This document shows positions 11,746 to 24,625 of a stretch of 64,000 nucleotides of DNA, one piece after another. The position numbers were made by a program, and so were the translations under genes. The stretch is taken from NCBI RefSeq assembly GCF_002127325.2, contig NC_035447.2, positions 27,047,762 through 27,111,761 on the forward strand, given 5' to 3'. Each line of letters begins with the position of its first letter. Position 1 is the stretch's first letter. Origin of the DNA: Helianthus annuus. Taxonomy: Eukaryota; Streptophyta; Magnoliopsida; Asterales; Asteraceae. Below the pieces are notes generated by a model. The model worked only from the letters and a program-made list of their open reading frames with translations. It had not been told where the DNA came from and did no database searches.

Positions 11746-12017
11746 TTACCACATATTAATATCACCAATAATAATTGAATATAGCCAATCACATGTCACA
11801 CACTTTTGGTCAAAAGCGTCGAGCATTGCGACTTTACTCTATTCATATAGTATGCATCTATTACACACTAGTACTGAAATTTAAAAATTACAATACCGAC
11901 TGAAATTAAAAAACTACACTATTAGTAGTAGGCATCCATAGTTTTTTTTCAAATACATACACACATATTTTATTATTATATTATATTATTATTATTTCTA
12001 CTATCTCCACCATCGAT

Positions 12018-12871
12018 TCAAGGATATGGATTCATCCAAAAATCCATATTGCGTTCATCGTAATTCCATACGAGACGCTCTCCCACCTGTCTCATTCGTT
12101 CACTGTTTTCTAAAATTTCCTCACCAAAAGTCCTAAGTTCTTGTACGTTTTCTGCACTCATTGGGGGTGCAGGTTCTAGGATTGGGTTCGGAATTTGGGG
12201 TACAGGTTCCTGGTACGGGGCCTGGTATGGGTAGGGATTCTCTAAGATCTCCCTAATGTATGCATCTTTATCGAAATAGGGATCTAGAGGATCTAACCCT
12301 GGGTAGGCTCCTAGATTGGGCATTGGAAATCTTCATGTATCGAGTAGCGTTGCACATAGTCCCTAACGTCATCCCACCAGGGGTCGTAATTTGGGTCTAG
12401 GGGATTTGGTGCAGGTACCCTAGGTATTTCTTCCGGATTGAAATCATGCATTTCTACTTGGTTTTCAGGGTTTTCTATCTCCATGGGTTGGTCAGGAATT
12501 TGTGGTTATGGTTGGGGTGCTAGCATTTGCTCCAGGTTTGGGTCAGCTGCAGTGGTTGCTAAGATGTGAATATTGGCTATACCCCTATTAAGCATATCCT
12601 GGGCATATGCATCGGTTTATCTTTTGGCTGCGGCTAGTGCTCTCTGGTCTTGTAACTTTTTGATACGTTTTCTACGCTTGTGTGCTCCCCTACTGAACCA
12701 TCCCCTCTTTTTCTGAGGAAATGGCTCTTCAGATTGAGCCTTAAACACAAAGATTCCTTCTTCCATATCAGTAGAGTACCCTGAGAGGGCAGGCTGAAAA
12801 GAGGAGGTGCCTTCGCTTCTAGGCGAACCAGACAATTGACGATACGCGTCAGATGGCCCTTGGTCGCTCAT
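12018..12871 (-). pseudogene. A, leader ORF upstream of gag (SDAYR-type)
   Basis: The ATG at 12871 begins MSDQGPSDAYRQLSGSP, continues through an acidic stretch and QKKRGWFSRGAHKRRKR (basic), and runs to 12617. Two in-frame TAA codons (near 12618 and 12506) and one frameshift near 12330 break it. The last part (12323-12018) is rich in Pro, Glu and Asn. Altogether it spans about 280 codons between primer site and gag, separated from gag by about 290 AT-rich bases. Its N-terminus matches the one in element B. I recognise no domain; Tekay elements are not usually described with such an ORF. The basic block could be a nuclear or nucleic-acid-binding signal, which is inference. Confidence 0.6.
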
Positions 12872-13002
12872 ACTGTAAACTAACAAATAGTCAGATAACA
12901 CATAACAAGAAAATACAATTATGCATGTATTCCCGTTATTTATTTCCTAACACTTTGAATTTTGGTGTCAGCAGAACACTTTTGTGGCTGAATCAGTGGC
13001 AT

Positions 13003-13015
13003 AGCTCTGATACCA
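13003..13015 (-). other. A, primer binding site (tRNA-iMet)
   Basis: The complement reads TGGTATCAGAGCT, 5 nt inside the 5' LTR edge at 13021. Confidence 0.85.
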
Positions 13016-13020
13016 CCTTC

Positions 13021-14453
13021 TGTCGCAACCCCCGATCCCAAATCCCCGGGAACGGGCGGCCGCGAGGCAGTTTCGGTGGTATCGCGTTATTTGTCTAATT
13101 TGGCAGCGGAATTTACATCAGGACCGTAGTTAGGAAATATTTTGTCAGAGTAAAATACCACATTTTCATAACATTAAACACATGGGTAAAACCCAACTTT
13201 TCAGTACATATATCTTAGGGATACACCCTATTTTATTTAAGAAAACCATCTATTTCTTTTTAGGTAACTTTATTGCCACTTTTCCAAGTCTTCAGTGCTG
13301 TCCAGCTGGCTTCTATTTGGCTTTCACATTTTGTTACCTGAAACGCGTTTTAAAAATATTTTATCAGTGGGAAATACTGGTGAGTGAATCCCAGTTTAAT
13401 CAAGTTATCATAGAAACCATTTTACAGTATTGAGGGCGCATCCGCAATTACATTTGTTTCCAAGTTATATCAATTACCACCACACGATACTGTCGTTCCA
13501 ACTTATGGTCATGTTACTCCTTTACCAGGTGGTAACAAATTTTGTATACAAAACCCCAAATTTACTGACTGTAATTGTATTCGTACAAATACTCAATAAT
13601 TGCTATTCGCATGGAAAGATATTTAAGGTTTTGTAAATCAGTTCACAAAATAACTTTACAAAAAGAGGATTACTCACATTGCTGTCTTAGGGTTTTCAGT
13701 AAGGATTTCCTGGGAATAATCTATAAATTACACAAATGCACGTGTGTTATTATAATAACTCATTTTAACATTAGTAAAACCCTCTCCGAGACGGCATTCC
13801 AACGACTACGTCGGGCAGAACCACGACAGCCGTTACGGAACCCTAGATCAATCGGGCAGAGTAGCTAATACGTCTCCAGGGGTTATGATACTTACATCGT
13901 AGCAGAACCTCGCTATTTAGGGGGTATAATACCCGCGTATAAAGCCTAATATTCAGAATTTGAGATTTGAGAAACGATTGTGAGCGAATTCGACTGAGAT
14001 CCGAGGCCATCTATTTATAGTTGCTGAAACTGGTCCTCTCGCGGCCCGCGTAACACACAGATAGGGCCTACGCGGCCCGCGTTGACTCCGGTCAACTGCG
14101 TAGCTTAGCTGGGTCATCAACTAGCTTGTCCGGGTGTTGGGCCACGTGGCGGCCCAGGGCCGTGCCATATTTTGGGACCCTCGCGACCCGCGTTAACTAA
14201 TCGAAAATCTTACGCGGCCTGCCTAAACTAAAGAAATCAACGAAATCAGGTTTAAACCTCTATACCGCCCGCGTAAGGTTGAGGTGGGTTCTACGCGGCC
14301 CGCCTCAGCTTAATTAAACTTGTTTTTAATTTATTTTTAATGCTATATTGTATTTCGGGCTCGGTTTTTACGTATGGGGTGTATTTTGGCACATTTCGGG
14401 ATATTTTAAAATATATTAGGGTGTCGGAAAAATAATCAAGGGTGTCGGTTTAA
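13021..14453 (-). repeat. A, right (5') LTR, end truncated
   Basis: It begins TGTCGCAACC and follows the left LTR until GTGTCGGTTTAA at 14453. The left copy continues with TTGAGGATTGTTACA; here unrelated sequence follows. About 14 bp of the U3 end and the target duplication are therefore lost. Confidence 0.88.
14012..14019 (-). promoter_or_regulatory. A, TATA box in right LTR
   Basis: The complement reads TATAAATA, the same site as in the left LTR. As part of the 5' LTR it would have driven the genomic transcript. Confidence 0.6.
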
Positions 14454-16914
14454 ACCAGCAGCTCGGTTTCTATGGTTTGCAAACGGTTTTTGATCAATCT
14501 ATGGGCCAAATTTGATGGTTTTTAAGTGCCCATGGTATCCAAATACCATGTGCCCACTTGTACGGACGAGATCGAAGCACGTTTTTCGACGAACGATCTT
14601 AACGGTTCTTGAATTCCTTTAAATACCCACCCTCACTTCTTCCCAAAGCACACTTGAATCTGATTTTGGCTCTCTAAGTTGAAGTTGATGCTTCATACCT
14701 GAGAGTAAATCGGATCAAGAGCTTGCGGGGACCTTCTGTAAGTATTCTTTCGTTCTTTTCATTCGTTTTTGTCGTTAAAGTCAAACTACGTTTGACTTTC
14801 TGCTTTGACCAGTTTATGGTCAACGCGAAGTTCTTTTGAACTTCATAACTTGAGCGTAATCACGATGGTTATAGTCCCTAGTGACTATACCTACTGATTA
14901 CCACGTTATATAGGCTCACTGACGAGTCGTAGTTTCGGCCAAAATGCGTTTTCTCGCGTATTTTGTAACCAAACTACTCTAGGATATCAAAACCGTTTGT
15001 TTTGATATCAAAACTTGTTTTCTAACTTGACTAAACATGTTCTAGCATGTTTAGCTCATCACTTTTTTTTTTATTAGTGCTTGTGTGGAGCCGAAAGTCA
15101 AGCGGACTAAACACCCGCTTAGACTTTCGAACACGACCCATTTGGTCGATCATTAGGATCCGACCAAACATACTTAGTGACCATAGTTGCGTAGGGAATA
15201 ACCTTCCGAGGTTATACCTTATGGTCACTTAGGTTTAATTAGTCGCATGATAGGTAGTTTATATGCCATTGGTAAATGACCAAAATGCCCTTTTCATACA
15301 TAATTGGTAATTAAGCATATGTAACCCAAACTTTTGTCATGTAACTGATTATGTAACATAATTAAACATGTTTTGGCATGTAATACTTGTCATAGGACTA
15401 GTTAGACGTCTCAAATGCGCATTACGCACGACGCGTTAAAGTAGCGTAAGCTACCTTAATGGGTCACAATGGGTCGAAAGCACTTAGGTTAGGTTTCAAT
15501 TTAGGATGTAAGCTTTGTTAAACCATATCACATAAGTTCCAACACTCATTTGGTTTACAAGACCTCATTCTGTCCAATCGTCTGATTTAGGCGTCTATTG
15601 TTTGACTAGTGGTTCGATCACTAGGTGCTACTTGATTTCTCTGGTTTACTTGAGTTTGTTGAAGTTCTATTGATCGAGGATACTTTGCACTTCATGTGAC
15701 TACATAGTTCCCCTATTTTACTGTTTTCAATTGTTTTGGGTGATTCATATGTACGAAATATTTTCAAGGTTAAACAATGGTTTTTCAAAAACAATTAAGA
15801 TGGTTTATACAAAACTAATAACGATTTCAATAAAGTGAACAAACTTGTTGGTTGTAGTTACATAACAAATGACATTCATTAGCATTGATCAAGCCGACCA
15901 GTATTAGGTTATGGTACCATAGGATCTGACAAATCCCGTTATTTTACTGCACCCATGGTTATGTGTGGGGGTTGTGGGTAACGACTGAATCTGATGTTTG
16001 TTAACTTACCCTTTGGCGGTTTGTTAACTCGAGAAGCGAGAAGCGAGGTGGTCGAGTCACGAAGGTTTGAATGTTGTTAGCGAGACAACCATATATAGTT
16101 TTCACAAATTAAAACGAGGATGATTTAAACGATTTTAAACGAGAACGATTTTGAAAAGATTTTAACAAGTTAAACGATTTGGGTAAACGATTGGTTTTTG
16201 GTTAGTGTTTAGATAACGGGACGGGTGTAATGTGATGAAAGCATGGTGGATACGCCGCTGGTACTTCCTATATATAAGTGTTTTCATCATATTACATACT
16301 GTGGTGTTATTTAGTTCACTTGGGTAAACGATTTTGAAACGATGTCACATAATGATGTTTTCTAAAAGATATAAACCATACGAGTTTTTAACAAGTTTTT
16401 ACAAGATGTTTTACAAGTTGGTTTTCTAAAACAAATGTTTTTGGGGTTAAGAATCATGGCTACGAGATTTTATAAACTATAACCATCTTGATTTAAGTTG
16501 GTTAAATTATGTTGCAATACACTTTTCAAAACGAGGTTTGTATTTTGAATCTTGTAGTCTAACTAAGTACTGCAACATATAAACGAAGCCATGATTCCGA
16601 TACTCTTATAAAACCTATGTACTCGCCAACATTTCTTTGCTGACTTTGTTTTTACATATGTTTCAGGTGTTGTTGCTTAATGTGATTTCTAGGATGCATG
16701 CGTCACATAGGATCTGGACAAGGCCTTAGTGACATAAAAACAATGATAGACGATATAAAACTTGTTTGTTTTGTGTCAAGACAATGTTAATATTTAATTT
16801 TATCAATAAAACGAAACTCTTTTTGTATCCATGGTTATGAAACGATAGCTTCTGTTACAACACTCCCCGACGTTTCCACCACGGTTTGTTGTCCTACGTG
16901 GTCGGGGTGTGACA
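14454..16914 (+). repeat. C-family LTR fragment, reversed relative to C
   Basis: The segment is the reverse complement of C's LTRs (37806-40307 and 44547-47007). The same succession occurs: a gene-start-like leader near 14735, paired GTCAAAC/GTTTGAC motifs near 14780, the CGTAATCACGATGG block near 14855, and the final GGTCGGGGTGTGACA. Its U3 start is missing where it meets element A, so it is a truncated solo LTR or an end of a deleted element. It lies inside E's left LTR, which resumes at 16915. Confidence 0.8.
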
Positions 16915-17833
16915 TAAAGGGCATAATTTTACTAAATCAACAATCAAGTTTCATGACTAATTATTTAGCCAATTTTAAACATTTTTCTTAAGTTCATATG
17001 TCAAATTTTCACATCACATTCTGGATTTACTTCATGTCATTCAATAACACTCGTTACATAATCAAATCCCTAGTGTTCTTCATCATTCTTAAAAACCCAT
17101 TAAACACCTAAGTAGTGATTATGAGTTTTATCAACATGAACACAATTTCAATAGTTTATTAACTAGGGTTTGCTTCTAATCATACATTCATTCTAATTTC
17201 ACCCAAATAACTATCATTCAAGCTCAAATTTCGAATTTCAAGTGTTCATCAAGAATTTGAGAGGAACAAAATGGTGGAATTTGACATACCTTATGATCAC
17301 TTCACTGAGGTGATCACTAATTCGTGCTTGGATTTCAATTTGGGTGTGATTTACCCTTCCAATTGCTTGAATTTTAGCTAGTTAGGGTTTGAAGGTGAGA
17401 GCTCTTGGCTTCTCTTGAAATTTCGACCAGAACACACACTCAAGGTGTGTGTTTTGGTGTTTCATGTTTTATTTAATACAAACTTGTTTCAAGTTTGTCA
17501 CATTTGGCCCCTATGCTTTACGCAAGTTGCATATAGTGTGTTTTAACCAATTTTTCTTATTACTACAAGACTTATAACTAACTAGGTTAAACATCCCTAG
17601 TTAACTTAGTGGGTTCAGGGAAATCATAACCCGTTTTATTTTTAAGTCCCGTTAACTCGGGCCTCTTATGAATTTTATTTACTCAAAAGCTTTTATTCTC
17701 TTTTTATTTAATATGAGGTTTATTTATTTAAATCCTGATATTACCGGGTTAATATTTACCACCTACGGTATTTTACCTGTTCATTAATATTAACGTGGTT
17801 TGATTACCAAAACCCGTTTTTTGGGGTGTTACA
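16915..17833 (-). repeat. E, left LTR, second piece
   Basis: It is homologous to 26377-27075, near-identical over the first 400 bp, and ends GGGGTGTTACA at 17833. The right copy lacks about 190 bp present here (roughly 17322-17510). About 1.5 kb of LTR found in the right copy (24867-26376) is missing between the two left pieces. Confidence 0.85.
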
Positions 17834-17850
17834 AGTCTACCCTCCTTAAA
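17834..17850 (-). other. E, polypurine tract (PPT)
   Basis: The minus strand holds TTTAAGGAGGGTAGACT immediately before the LTR start TGTAACACCCC, a plausible plus-strand primer. Confidence 0.55.
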
Positions 17851-19455
17851 GAGGTTTCGTCCCCGAAACTTCTTTACCAGTTCATTGGCTGAACGAACTT
17901 AGTTTCATTTCTATGACATTCATTCTTTCCGGTATAAAGTTTTCATTCGTATTGACGTGTGCGTCTTTTAGGTATATATCCTCATGGACCGTAACCTTTT
18001 ATCATTTATTTCCTATCTTTGTCGCCTATTTGACCGAGTTGTCTTTTGACCACTCGGTTACTGAGTCCGTCGGCATGTTTACTTCATGCTAATCCTACAT
18101 TGACAAGCGCTTTACATAGGTCATAACATTACTTTGACTATAAATGGTTTTACCGGCTAGATTGATTAGTCACCGTTTTACCTCATACCTCGTCATTCGG
18201 GTATACTATATTGCCGTCATCGGCCTTTTGCGTGCTTATAATTTCATATTTAGTAACTCACATTACAACATGGTTGTATTCTATATCACTTTTCATGTCC
18301 GTAATCACATCATGTCATGTTTAAGTTTATGTCAGCTTTTCATTATCAAAATCTTCTTTCTAACGTATCGTCTGACACCTATCGGTGTTAAGACCTATAT
18401 CCTTTATTATTAACTATTTTCTAATTTTTCTCGTAATATTCATATTTGTTGAACGTTGTTTCTTACTAAAACTAAATTTTAGTTTAACGTTTTTTTTTTC
18501 TTTAACACATGTCAATTAATCATATCGAGAATTTGACGACAAGAATTATTCTTTTTCGTTATTGCTTTATGCGAGGAATCATAACTAGTTCCCACGCTTT
18601 ACACAAGTGACCCGTAGGTTCTTTTGCTTAGCCTTGTAGGCTATTTCTTCAGGCTTTCACCCTTTTTGGTAAGGCCCCTATAGTTTATTTCTTTCTATTG
18701 CTAACGCGAGGGTCATTTAGTCCTTTAAACCCTTACATTGTTTATAATCCTGAGGGTTATGATGATCCTATAGATCATCTTTTACTCGTGTCATTTCGCT
18801 CTTAAAAACACATTTTTGGTGTCAAGGCACCCTTTTTAAGCCTAAATTTCGTTCGTTTTCATTTTTCGAATTTTATCGATTTGACCGTAGTCTCAGGCTA
18901 CACCCGTTTTCTTTTTGGACTAATCTTCCGACTCTATAACTTCCTATGTCATTTGCGCACCGGTTTGTTTTCCACTCACCATTATCCGGTTCACATATTT
19001 ATTTATTTACAACCTGTTACGCGGGTTCTTGTATCTTAATGTTTTAATGCTTTCGTTGTCTGGTTTGCATTTTCTTCTTTATACACTCTCACTACCCATC
19101 ACATAGGTTTATTAATAATTTGTGCTCCCATTAATGGTTTGCGCTTATTTGCACCACCGAGCATTATACTTTATTTTGATTTATTTGGTTTTATTAGCGA
19201 AATCTATCGCCTTTATCCAACCAAGTCCTTTATTATTAAACATTTTACTTATTTGATTCGAACACCCTCTCTCTTTTGTTAGTAACCCTTAGATCCGTCT
19301 CTTTTATCAATGTCCCAACGGTTCATTTCTTAAGCCTTATTTAGTAAAACCACTGCTATTGTTGTACGGCTTTTGGGGTTTACTCGTTTTCGTTCCAACA
19401 CTTTTAAAATGTTCATTTTACTAATCTTTTATACAATCACACCCATCAATGTAAT
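17851..19455 (-). other. E, interior (noncoding, left part)
   Basis: About 1.6 kb of T-rich plus-strand sequence without a significant ORF or any pol motif on either strand. A possible terminal duplication base set GTAAT at 19451-19455 borders solo LTR F. Confidence 0.5.
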
Positions 19456-22400
19456 TGTGACAACTGCCACTTTACGGTAACTTTCTTACACTTAAAATAC
19501 CCATTTTAACTACATTTTTATGCATTTTGAACACCCGAACTGCGTATTTCGTGGCATACACTTAGAATACTCATGGAATACTTACTTAGGATGCATATGA
19601 TTCATTTTTATTAAGTACATTTGAAACAGTTTAAACAATGCATCGAAACAACTAGAAAAGCACCTAGTAAACTAGTATTCTGACGAAAACGCAGGATCCG
19701 CAGAAATCATCTAAACGACATCTTTAGGACTCAGACGGAAGTCCAACATCTAATATATATTAAACCCTAACTAGGAATGCAATGGTTTGATTTAAAACCT
19801 TTCCGAAGTCCGATAACACTAAACATTGCCCGAAAAGCACTAAAAGCGACGATTTCAACACTTTTCCGCAGAAATTCTGCAGAAATCGGCTTTCTAATAT
19901 TTTTACAACATGTAAAAATGCTATCTAACATAGAATTCATGTGAGGATACTTTCGGGTATCATCCGAACCAATAACTACATCAATTCACACAAGTTACAC
20001 AACTTAGCGTTCAAATAACGTCTAACCGAAACAATTCGAAACGAATACCCGAACAATACCAAATCTTTTTTTTAATGACCATCTAGTGTTAATTGGATCA
20101 TTATGGTCTAGTAATGGCCACTTAACACCCTCTAATCACTTAAACACCTTGAAAAAAAATTGCAAACACATAAACACCTAAACACTTAACCATTTTTACC
20201 TCATTTTTGAATCCTTAAATTTACTAACACATGAAACCACATATGGCAACCCCCAAGAAAATTTGGGCCGTAAATTAGGGGTCCCACACCCTTAATTTGG
20301 TGTTAAAAATATCTAGATATTTTTACTTTTGCAAGTGGATGAAATTGGGGAATTATTATAACACTTACACATTAAGTTTACTAGCACATTTCCATCACTT
20401 TACGCCTTATTTACACACACATAAGAACACTCTCATCTTCATCATTTTCACCAAGAATACCCACCAAAAACCCATTTCATTTTATTACATCTTTGATGAT
20501 CAACATGGAGAATAATGAAACATAAGATGATCTAAAGCATCTACAAGTTAAAGCACACTTTTTCATCCATTCAAGAGTTTTATACCAACAAGATCTTCAT
20601 CTTCTTTGCTTCTTATCAACACCTAGATCATCCCTAGCCACAAGTGCTAGAAGTGAGCTTCTAAATCTTTTTTTTTTCATAGTTATTTATGCTTATGATT
20701 GTTAAAATAACTAGTTATAACTAAAGAAGCATACAACATATTATGAAGACACAAAGAAGCAAAAATAAAAATCATGATATATAAGTTTGATTATGTTGTG
20801 ATCTAAGTCTTATTACTTGCTTATTTAATCTACTCTTGATGAAGATCATAAAAATAACTTGTTAGATGATGTTTAAAAACATGATCTAACAAGTATACAT
20901 GTCTATGTTAAAAGGGTTTTTGTTAAACATAAGGTTTAATGGATGATCATAATATTTGGTATTGTTAAAGTATATAAAGTTTTTAACTAAAAATAATGCT
21001 TTTACAATATTTGTAAAAAGAAGCATGCAAGGTGGGTTTTGTATAAAAGTTTGATAAAACTAGAAGTAAAGTATGATTTTTGAACTAGTAAACATATGTA
21101 AAGATCATACCAAAACCCTACATGATTATGAGTTCATCTTGTTAAGTTTATGTTATAATCTCATATGTTTTTGTTAATAATATTATGAGTAAATTGTTGG
21201 TGATTTTGGAAAGAAAAAAAGATATGTTTTATTAAACATGGCAAAGTCCATATTTCTAATGAAATATGGCCAATTTTTCTTAAAAATGATATGTTATGAA
21301 AACTATTATTTTTGACAAAATCTTTATTAGATTAAAAAGATTTTAAAGAATAGTTTTTGTAAAAGCAAAGTTTGATATAAATATATATTTTTAAGAAAAT
21401 ATATATTTAGTTAACTTAACAACTTAGGTGCTATGTGTTATTTGTTTGTATTAGTTATATGTATTATAACTAGGAACTTGAATACAATGGTACAAATAAA
21501 CACAATGTACATTTCGACTAAAGTCTTACAAGACTACATGTAAACACGCCTTAAAAACAATTTACGGACATTCCGAGTTTTCGGACACAACTTATGGTCA
21601 AAACGGACGACAGGCGAATCTATGAACATATCGCCATTCCGAGGAGTTACTACGACGCTTAGGCGATCTTTCGACGCGAATACATACAAATCACCGACAA
21701 CAATATCCGGATGTTTTGAAACTTATAAAAACTATTATGTATTCTTTTAATTAAAAAGCCTATAGTTAGTAACTTTTATAAAAATGAAAGAATATATTTT
21801 AACACATGGGCTTATTTTATAACAAATGGGCTTGTTTTACATATGGGCCTATTTTATATAAATGGGCTTATTTTTAATACAAATGGGCGTATTTTACATA
21901 TGGGCTTATTTTATACAAATTGGCTTATTTTTAAACACATGGACTTATATTATACAAATGGGCTTATCATCCTAAATGGGCTTAACATAAATACCTGGGC
22001 TAAGCCCAATATCAAAAACTCATGGGCTAAGCCCAATACCAAACATATGGGCCAAGGCCCAATAACATTAAGCCCAATACTATTTAGGCCCAATAACATT
22101 TGGGCCCAATAAATTCTTGGGCTAGGCCCAATAATATTAAGCCCAATAACATGAATACATGGGCTAAGCCCAATGTCAAAACATATGGGCTAAGGCCCAA
22201 TAACATTAAGACATGGGCCCAGCCCAATGTCATATAATTGAAGAAAATATAATTATAGAATTTATTCAGACAAGATCCAATGATACAACTCACAAGATAC
22301 AAGATTACATATATATATATATATATTTGGTGAAAAATATATATAACAGTTTAACAATTTATACATCTAATACACAGTTCAACGAACAACAAAGACATAC

Positions 22401-23344
22401 AAGTCTTAAAAACATTTAAGACAGAAGACTTGTACTCAAGTCGTTTACAAAGACCGAAGTGTCTAACACATATAAGAACATTTGTAGGTCGCAACATTGT
22501 TCAAGACGACCACGCGTAAGATCACGAACACGTACCATTCACGGACGCAATACTGTGAGTTCATGTCCCCTTTTCATTTAAATGTTCTACAGCTTTACAA
22601 CTACCGGGGAAAATACATGTTCAACGTATGTTAAAGTTAGGGAATGAAACACCTTAGATCATGTGCGAATTAGGGTTATACATCTAAGCACCACTAATCT
22701 AGTTTGGACCAAGGTACAAGTGATTAGATCTAATGGGTTTTGGCGAGCCCCACTCTTGGTCGTGGACCCATACAGAAGAGTGCTTTTGTGTCCCAGTCGA
22801 TAGGAGTCGACATAAATCGTCTAGGGTTGGATTGCTTCCTTTTTCGTCACACATATTAATGTCCTTGCAAAACATTAACGATCAACGATTTCATTGACGC
22901 TTTACATACTACAACTTACATTTTAAATACATCTTTTACAACTAAAATGCATGAATTCGCCAACTTTTGTTGATGTTTTCCAAACGTAACATGTATTTCA
23001 GGGAATTAATGGACCATGTCGGGATTCTCAGTCAAGATAACAAGTACCAGAACTCCATGCCATCTTTTGGAGGGTTTAACTATTATATTCCGCCTCTTTG
23101 CGGCAATATGATGGTTTAAACCTTAGTAGTTTATTTTCATTTTGATGTATGAAACAATAACACTTTACTTTCATGTTAATGGTTTGTAACCGACACACTA
23201 AACTTATGTTGTGATCTTTTGAAAACAATTATGTAATGGCAATGGAGTATGTTCATTCATATAGTATGTTCATGTAGATCGATATTTATGCAATGAAAAC
23301 CATACAGATCACACCTCGCGCTTCTGCTATGAGCGGGTGTGACA
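19456..23344 (+). mobile_element. F: 3.9-kb solo LTR
   Basis: It starts TGTGACAACTGCC, ends GAGCGGGTGTGACA, and is flanked by GTAAT on both sides (19451-19455 and 23345-23349). The end bases match those of C-type LTRs read in their transcription sense, so F lies in plus orientation. No internal domain, primer site or purine tract is present, as expected after recombination between two LTRs. Its 3889 bp are long but within the range of plant gypsy LTRs; a small unrecognised insertion inside is possible. Confidence 0.72.
21805..22232. repeat. F, cluster of GGGCY/RGCCC motifs
   Basis: About 430 bp hold some 19 sites of the GGGCT, GGGCC or AAGCCC type. The first half is a degenerate tandem of ATGGGCTTATTTTA-like units. 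The second half has palindromic pairs such as GGGCTAAGCCCA. TGGGCY (site II) and GGCCCAWWW motifs are known plant promoter elements, site II being bound by TCP factors. Whether they act here is unknown. Confidence 0.7.
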
Positions 23345-23349
23345 GTAAT

Positions 23350-24608
23350 TATCGTTCTTCCTCGTAAGGATTTGATTAATAATATGTTACTTGGATAGTT
23401 ACCCATACCTAAGTTTCCAAATCCATATTTATTGATACTTCATTATTCACAGCAGCGAATAATATGTATTATCCATTTAGCTTCTTTCTCGAGGATATTT
23501 CTGTCCGAGCCTTAATTTCTCATTTTTGACCTTAATCCATTATAACAATAACAAAATCAATTCATTTCATTTTATTATTCCATGTTGTTGTATGGAATTT
23601 ACCCACATCGTTTATCAGTATAAACGATGTTTCTACGTGTTTTATTTGGTTTGAACAAGTATATAACCTTGTCTTCGCCGTTTACTACAATTACAAATCC
23701 CGGGTTCGGGTGTAATTACACTTCTTCCCAATACAACATTTGTTCACTTCATTAAGTTCCTGGGTTCGAGTGTACGCGCACTCCTTCCCATTATGACACT
23801 TATCTTTCATTGCATTCTCGGGCTCGAGTGCACACGCGCTCCTTCCCATTGCAATATAATTCGAGATTACTTTTGCATCGGTTTCACATGTTCACCATTT
23901 ATTTGTTTGTATATAATTATATATTTTTAACATAATACACTCATTTCACCAACCATATATGCCCATATGCAACTATTATTCATCAAGTGATTTTTTTTTT
24001 ACATTCCACTTGTCTTATCGTAATTTAAAACGTGTACCTGGTTGCTACTCGCCCTAATGTACTCCGTTGTCTCAAATCATCACTTGATTTAGATTCTTTG
24101 CAGGCATGTTCTCTGTCATGCCTTCAAACCTTCCGCCATTTAAATCATTTAACTCCCTTCATCTTCCAAATGCGGTCATCATATCATTCGAACATTTCCA
24201 ATTTATTAATAATCTTGTTATTCACTGTTGCACGTATTGTTATACGTGACATTCAATTATACTTATTTCACAAGTACTTATTTTATAATCAATCTATGGT
24301 TAGGCTTTATACTACCTAATCGTCTTTTACCAACACTAGACATCTTGAATCTGAAATGTTTATATCAATTGTCAAACATTTCGTTTCATTATCATTTGCA
24401 TCTTTCATTTTGATTTAGCCAAGTTTGTAACTTGCTTAAACCATTCGTGTTTAGTGCACTTTCCGGGTTTGAGTGTATTAACACACTCTTCCCATATACT
24501 TAAATTCATATACTTTTCCTAATGTTTTGTTACAATCTACTCCTATAAATAATTCTTACCGGATGTTTGATCAAGCTTCAAACCGAACATGCTTTGTCAA
24601 CAACCTGG
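23350..24608 (-). other. E, interior (noncoding, right part)
   Basis: No coding region is seen. It contains a short tandem repeat (23697-23860, listed separately) with a fourth related copy near 24464-24500. Confidence 0.5.
23697..23860. repeat. E, hairpin-bearing tandem repeat
   Basis: Three units of roughly 60 bp share CGGGTTCGRGTGTA followed by ACTTCTTCCCA or CACTCCTTCCCA. The middle unit contains GAGTGTACGCGCACTC, a perfect short hairpin. A fourth, diverged unit lies near 24464. Confidence 0.6.
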
Positions 24609-24623
24609 CGCTCTGATCACCAA
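24609..24623 (-). other. E, primer binding site (tRNA-iMet-like)
   Basis: The complement reads TTGGTGATCAGAGCG, the usual TGGTATCAGAGC with one altered or inserted base, 2 nt inside the LTR edge at 24626. Confidence 0.6.
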
Positions 24624-24625
24624 CT

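Larger units (their letters stand above)
5778..14453 (-). mobile_element. element A: decayed full-length Tekay-like gypsy element
   Basis: It has two LTRs (5778-7222 and 13021-14453), a primer site at the right LTR and a purine tract at the left LTR. On the minus strand the order is: leader ORF, Gag, protease, reverse transcriptase, RNase H, integrase, chromodomain-like tail. This is the Ty3/gypsy order with the C-terminal extension of chromoviruses. The coding region has several nonsense changes and at least two frameshifts, so it is inactive. The 5' end at 14453 has lost about 14 terminal LTR bases together with its target duplication. The left flank keeps TTGTC. Confidence 0.9.

Noticed and set aside
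21843..22302. Open frames on both strands over the GGGCY array of F
   Set aside because: Overlapping open frames on both strands follow from palindromic GGGCTAAGCCC words with few stops; no family resemblance.
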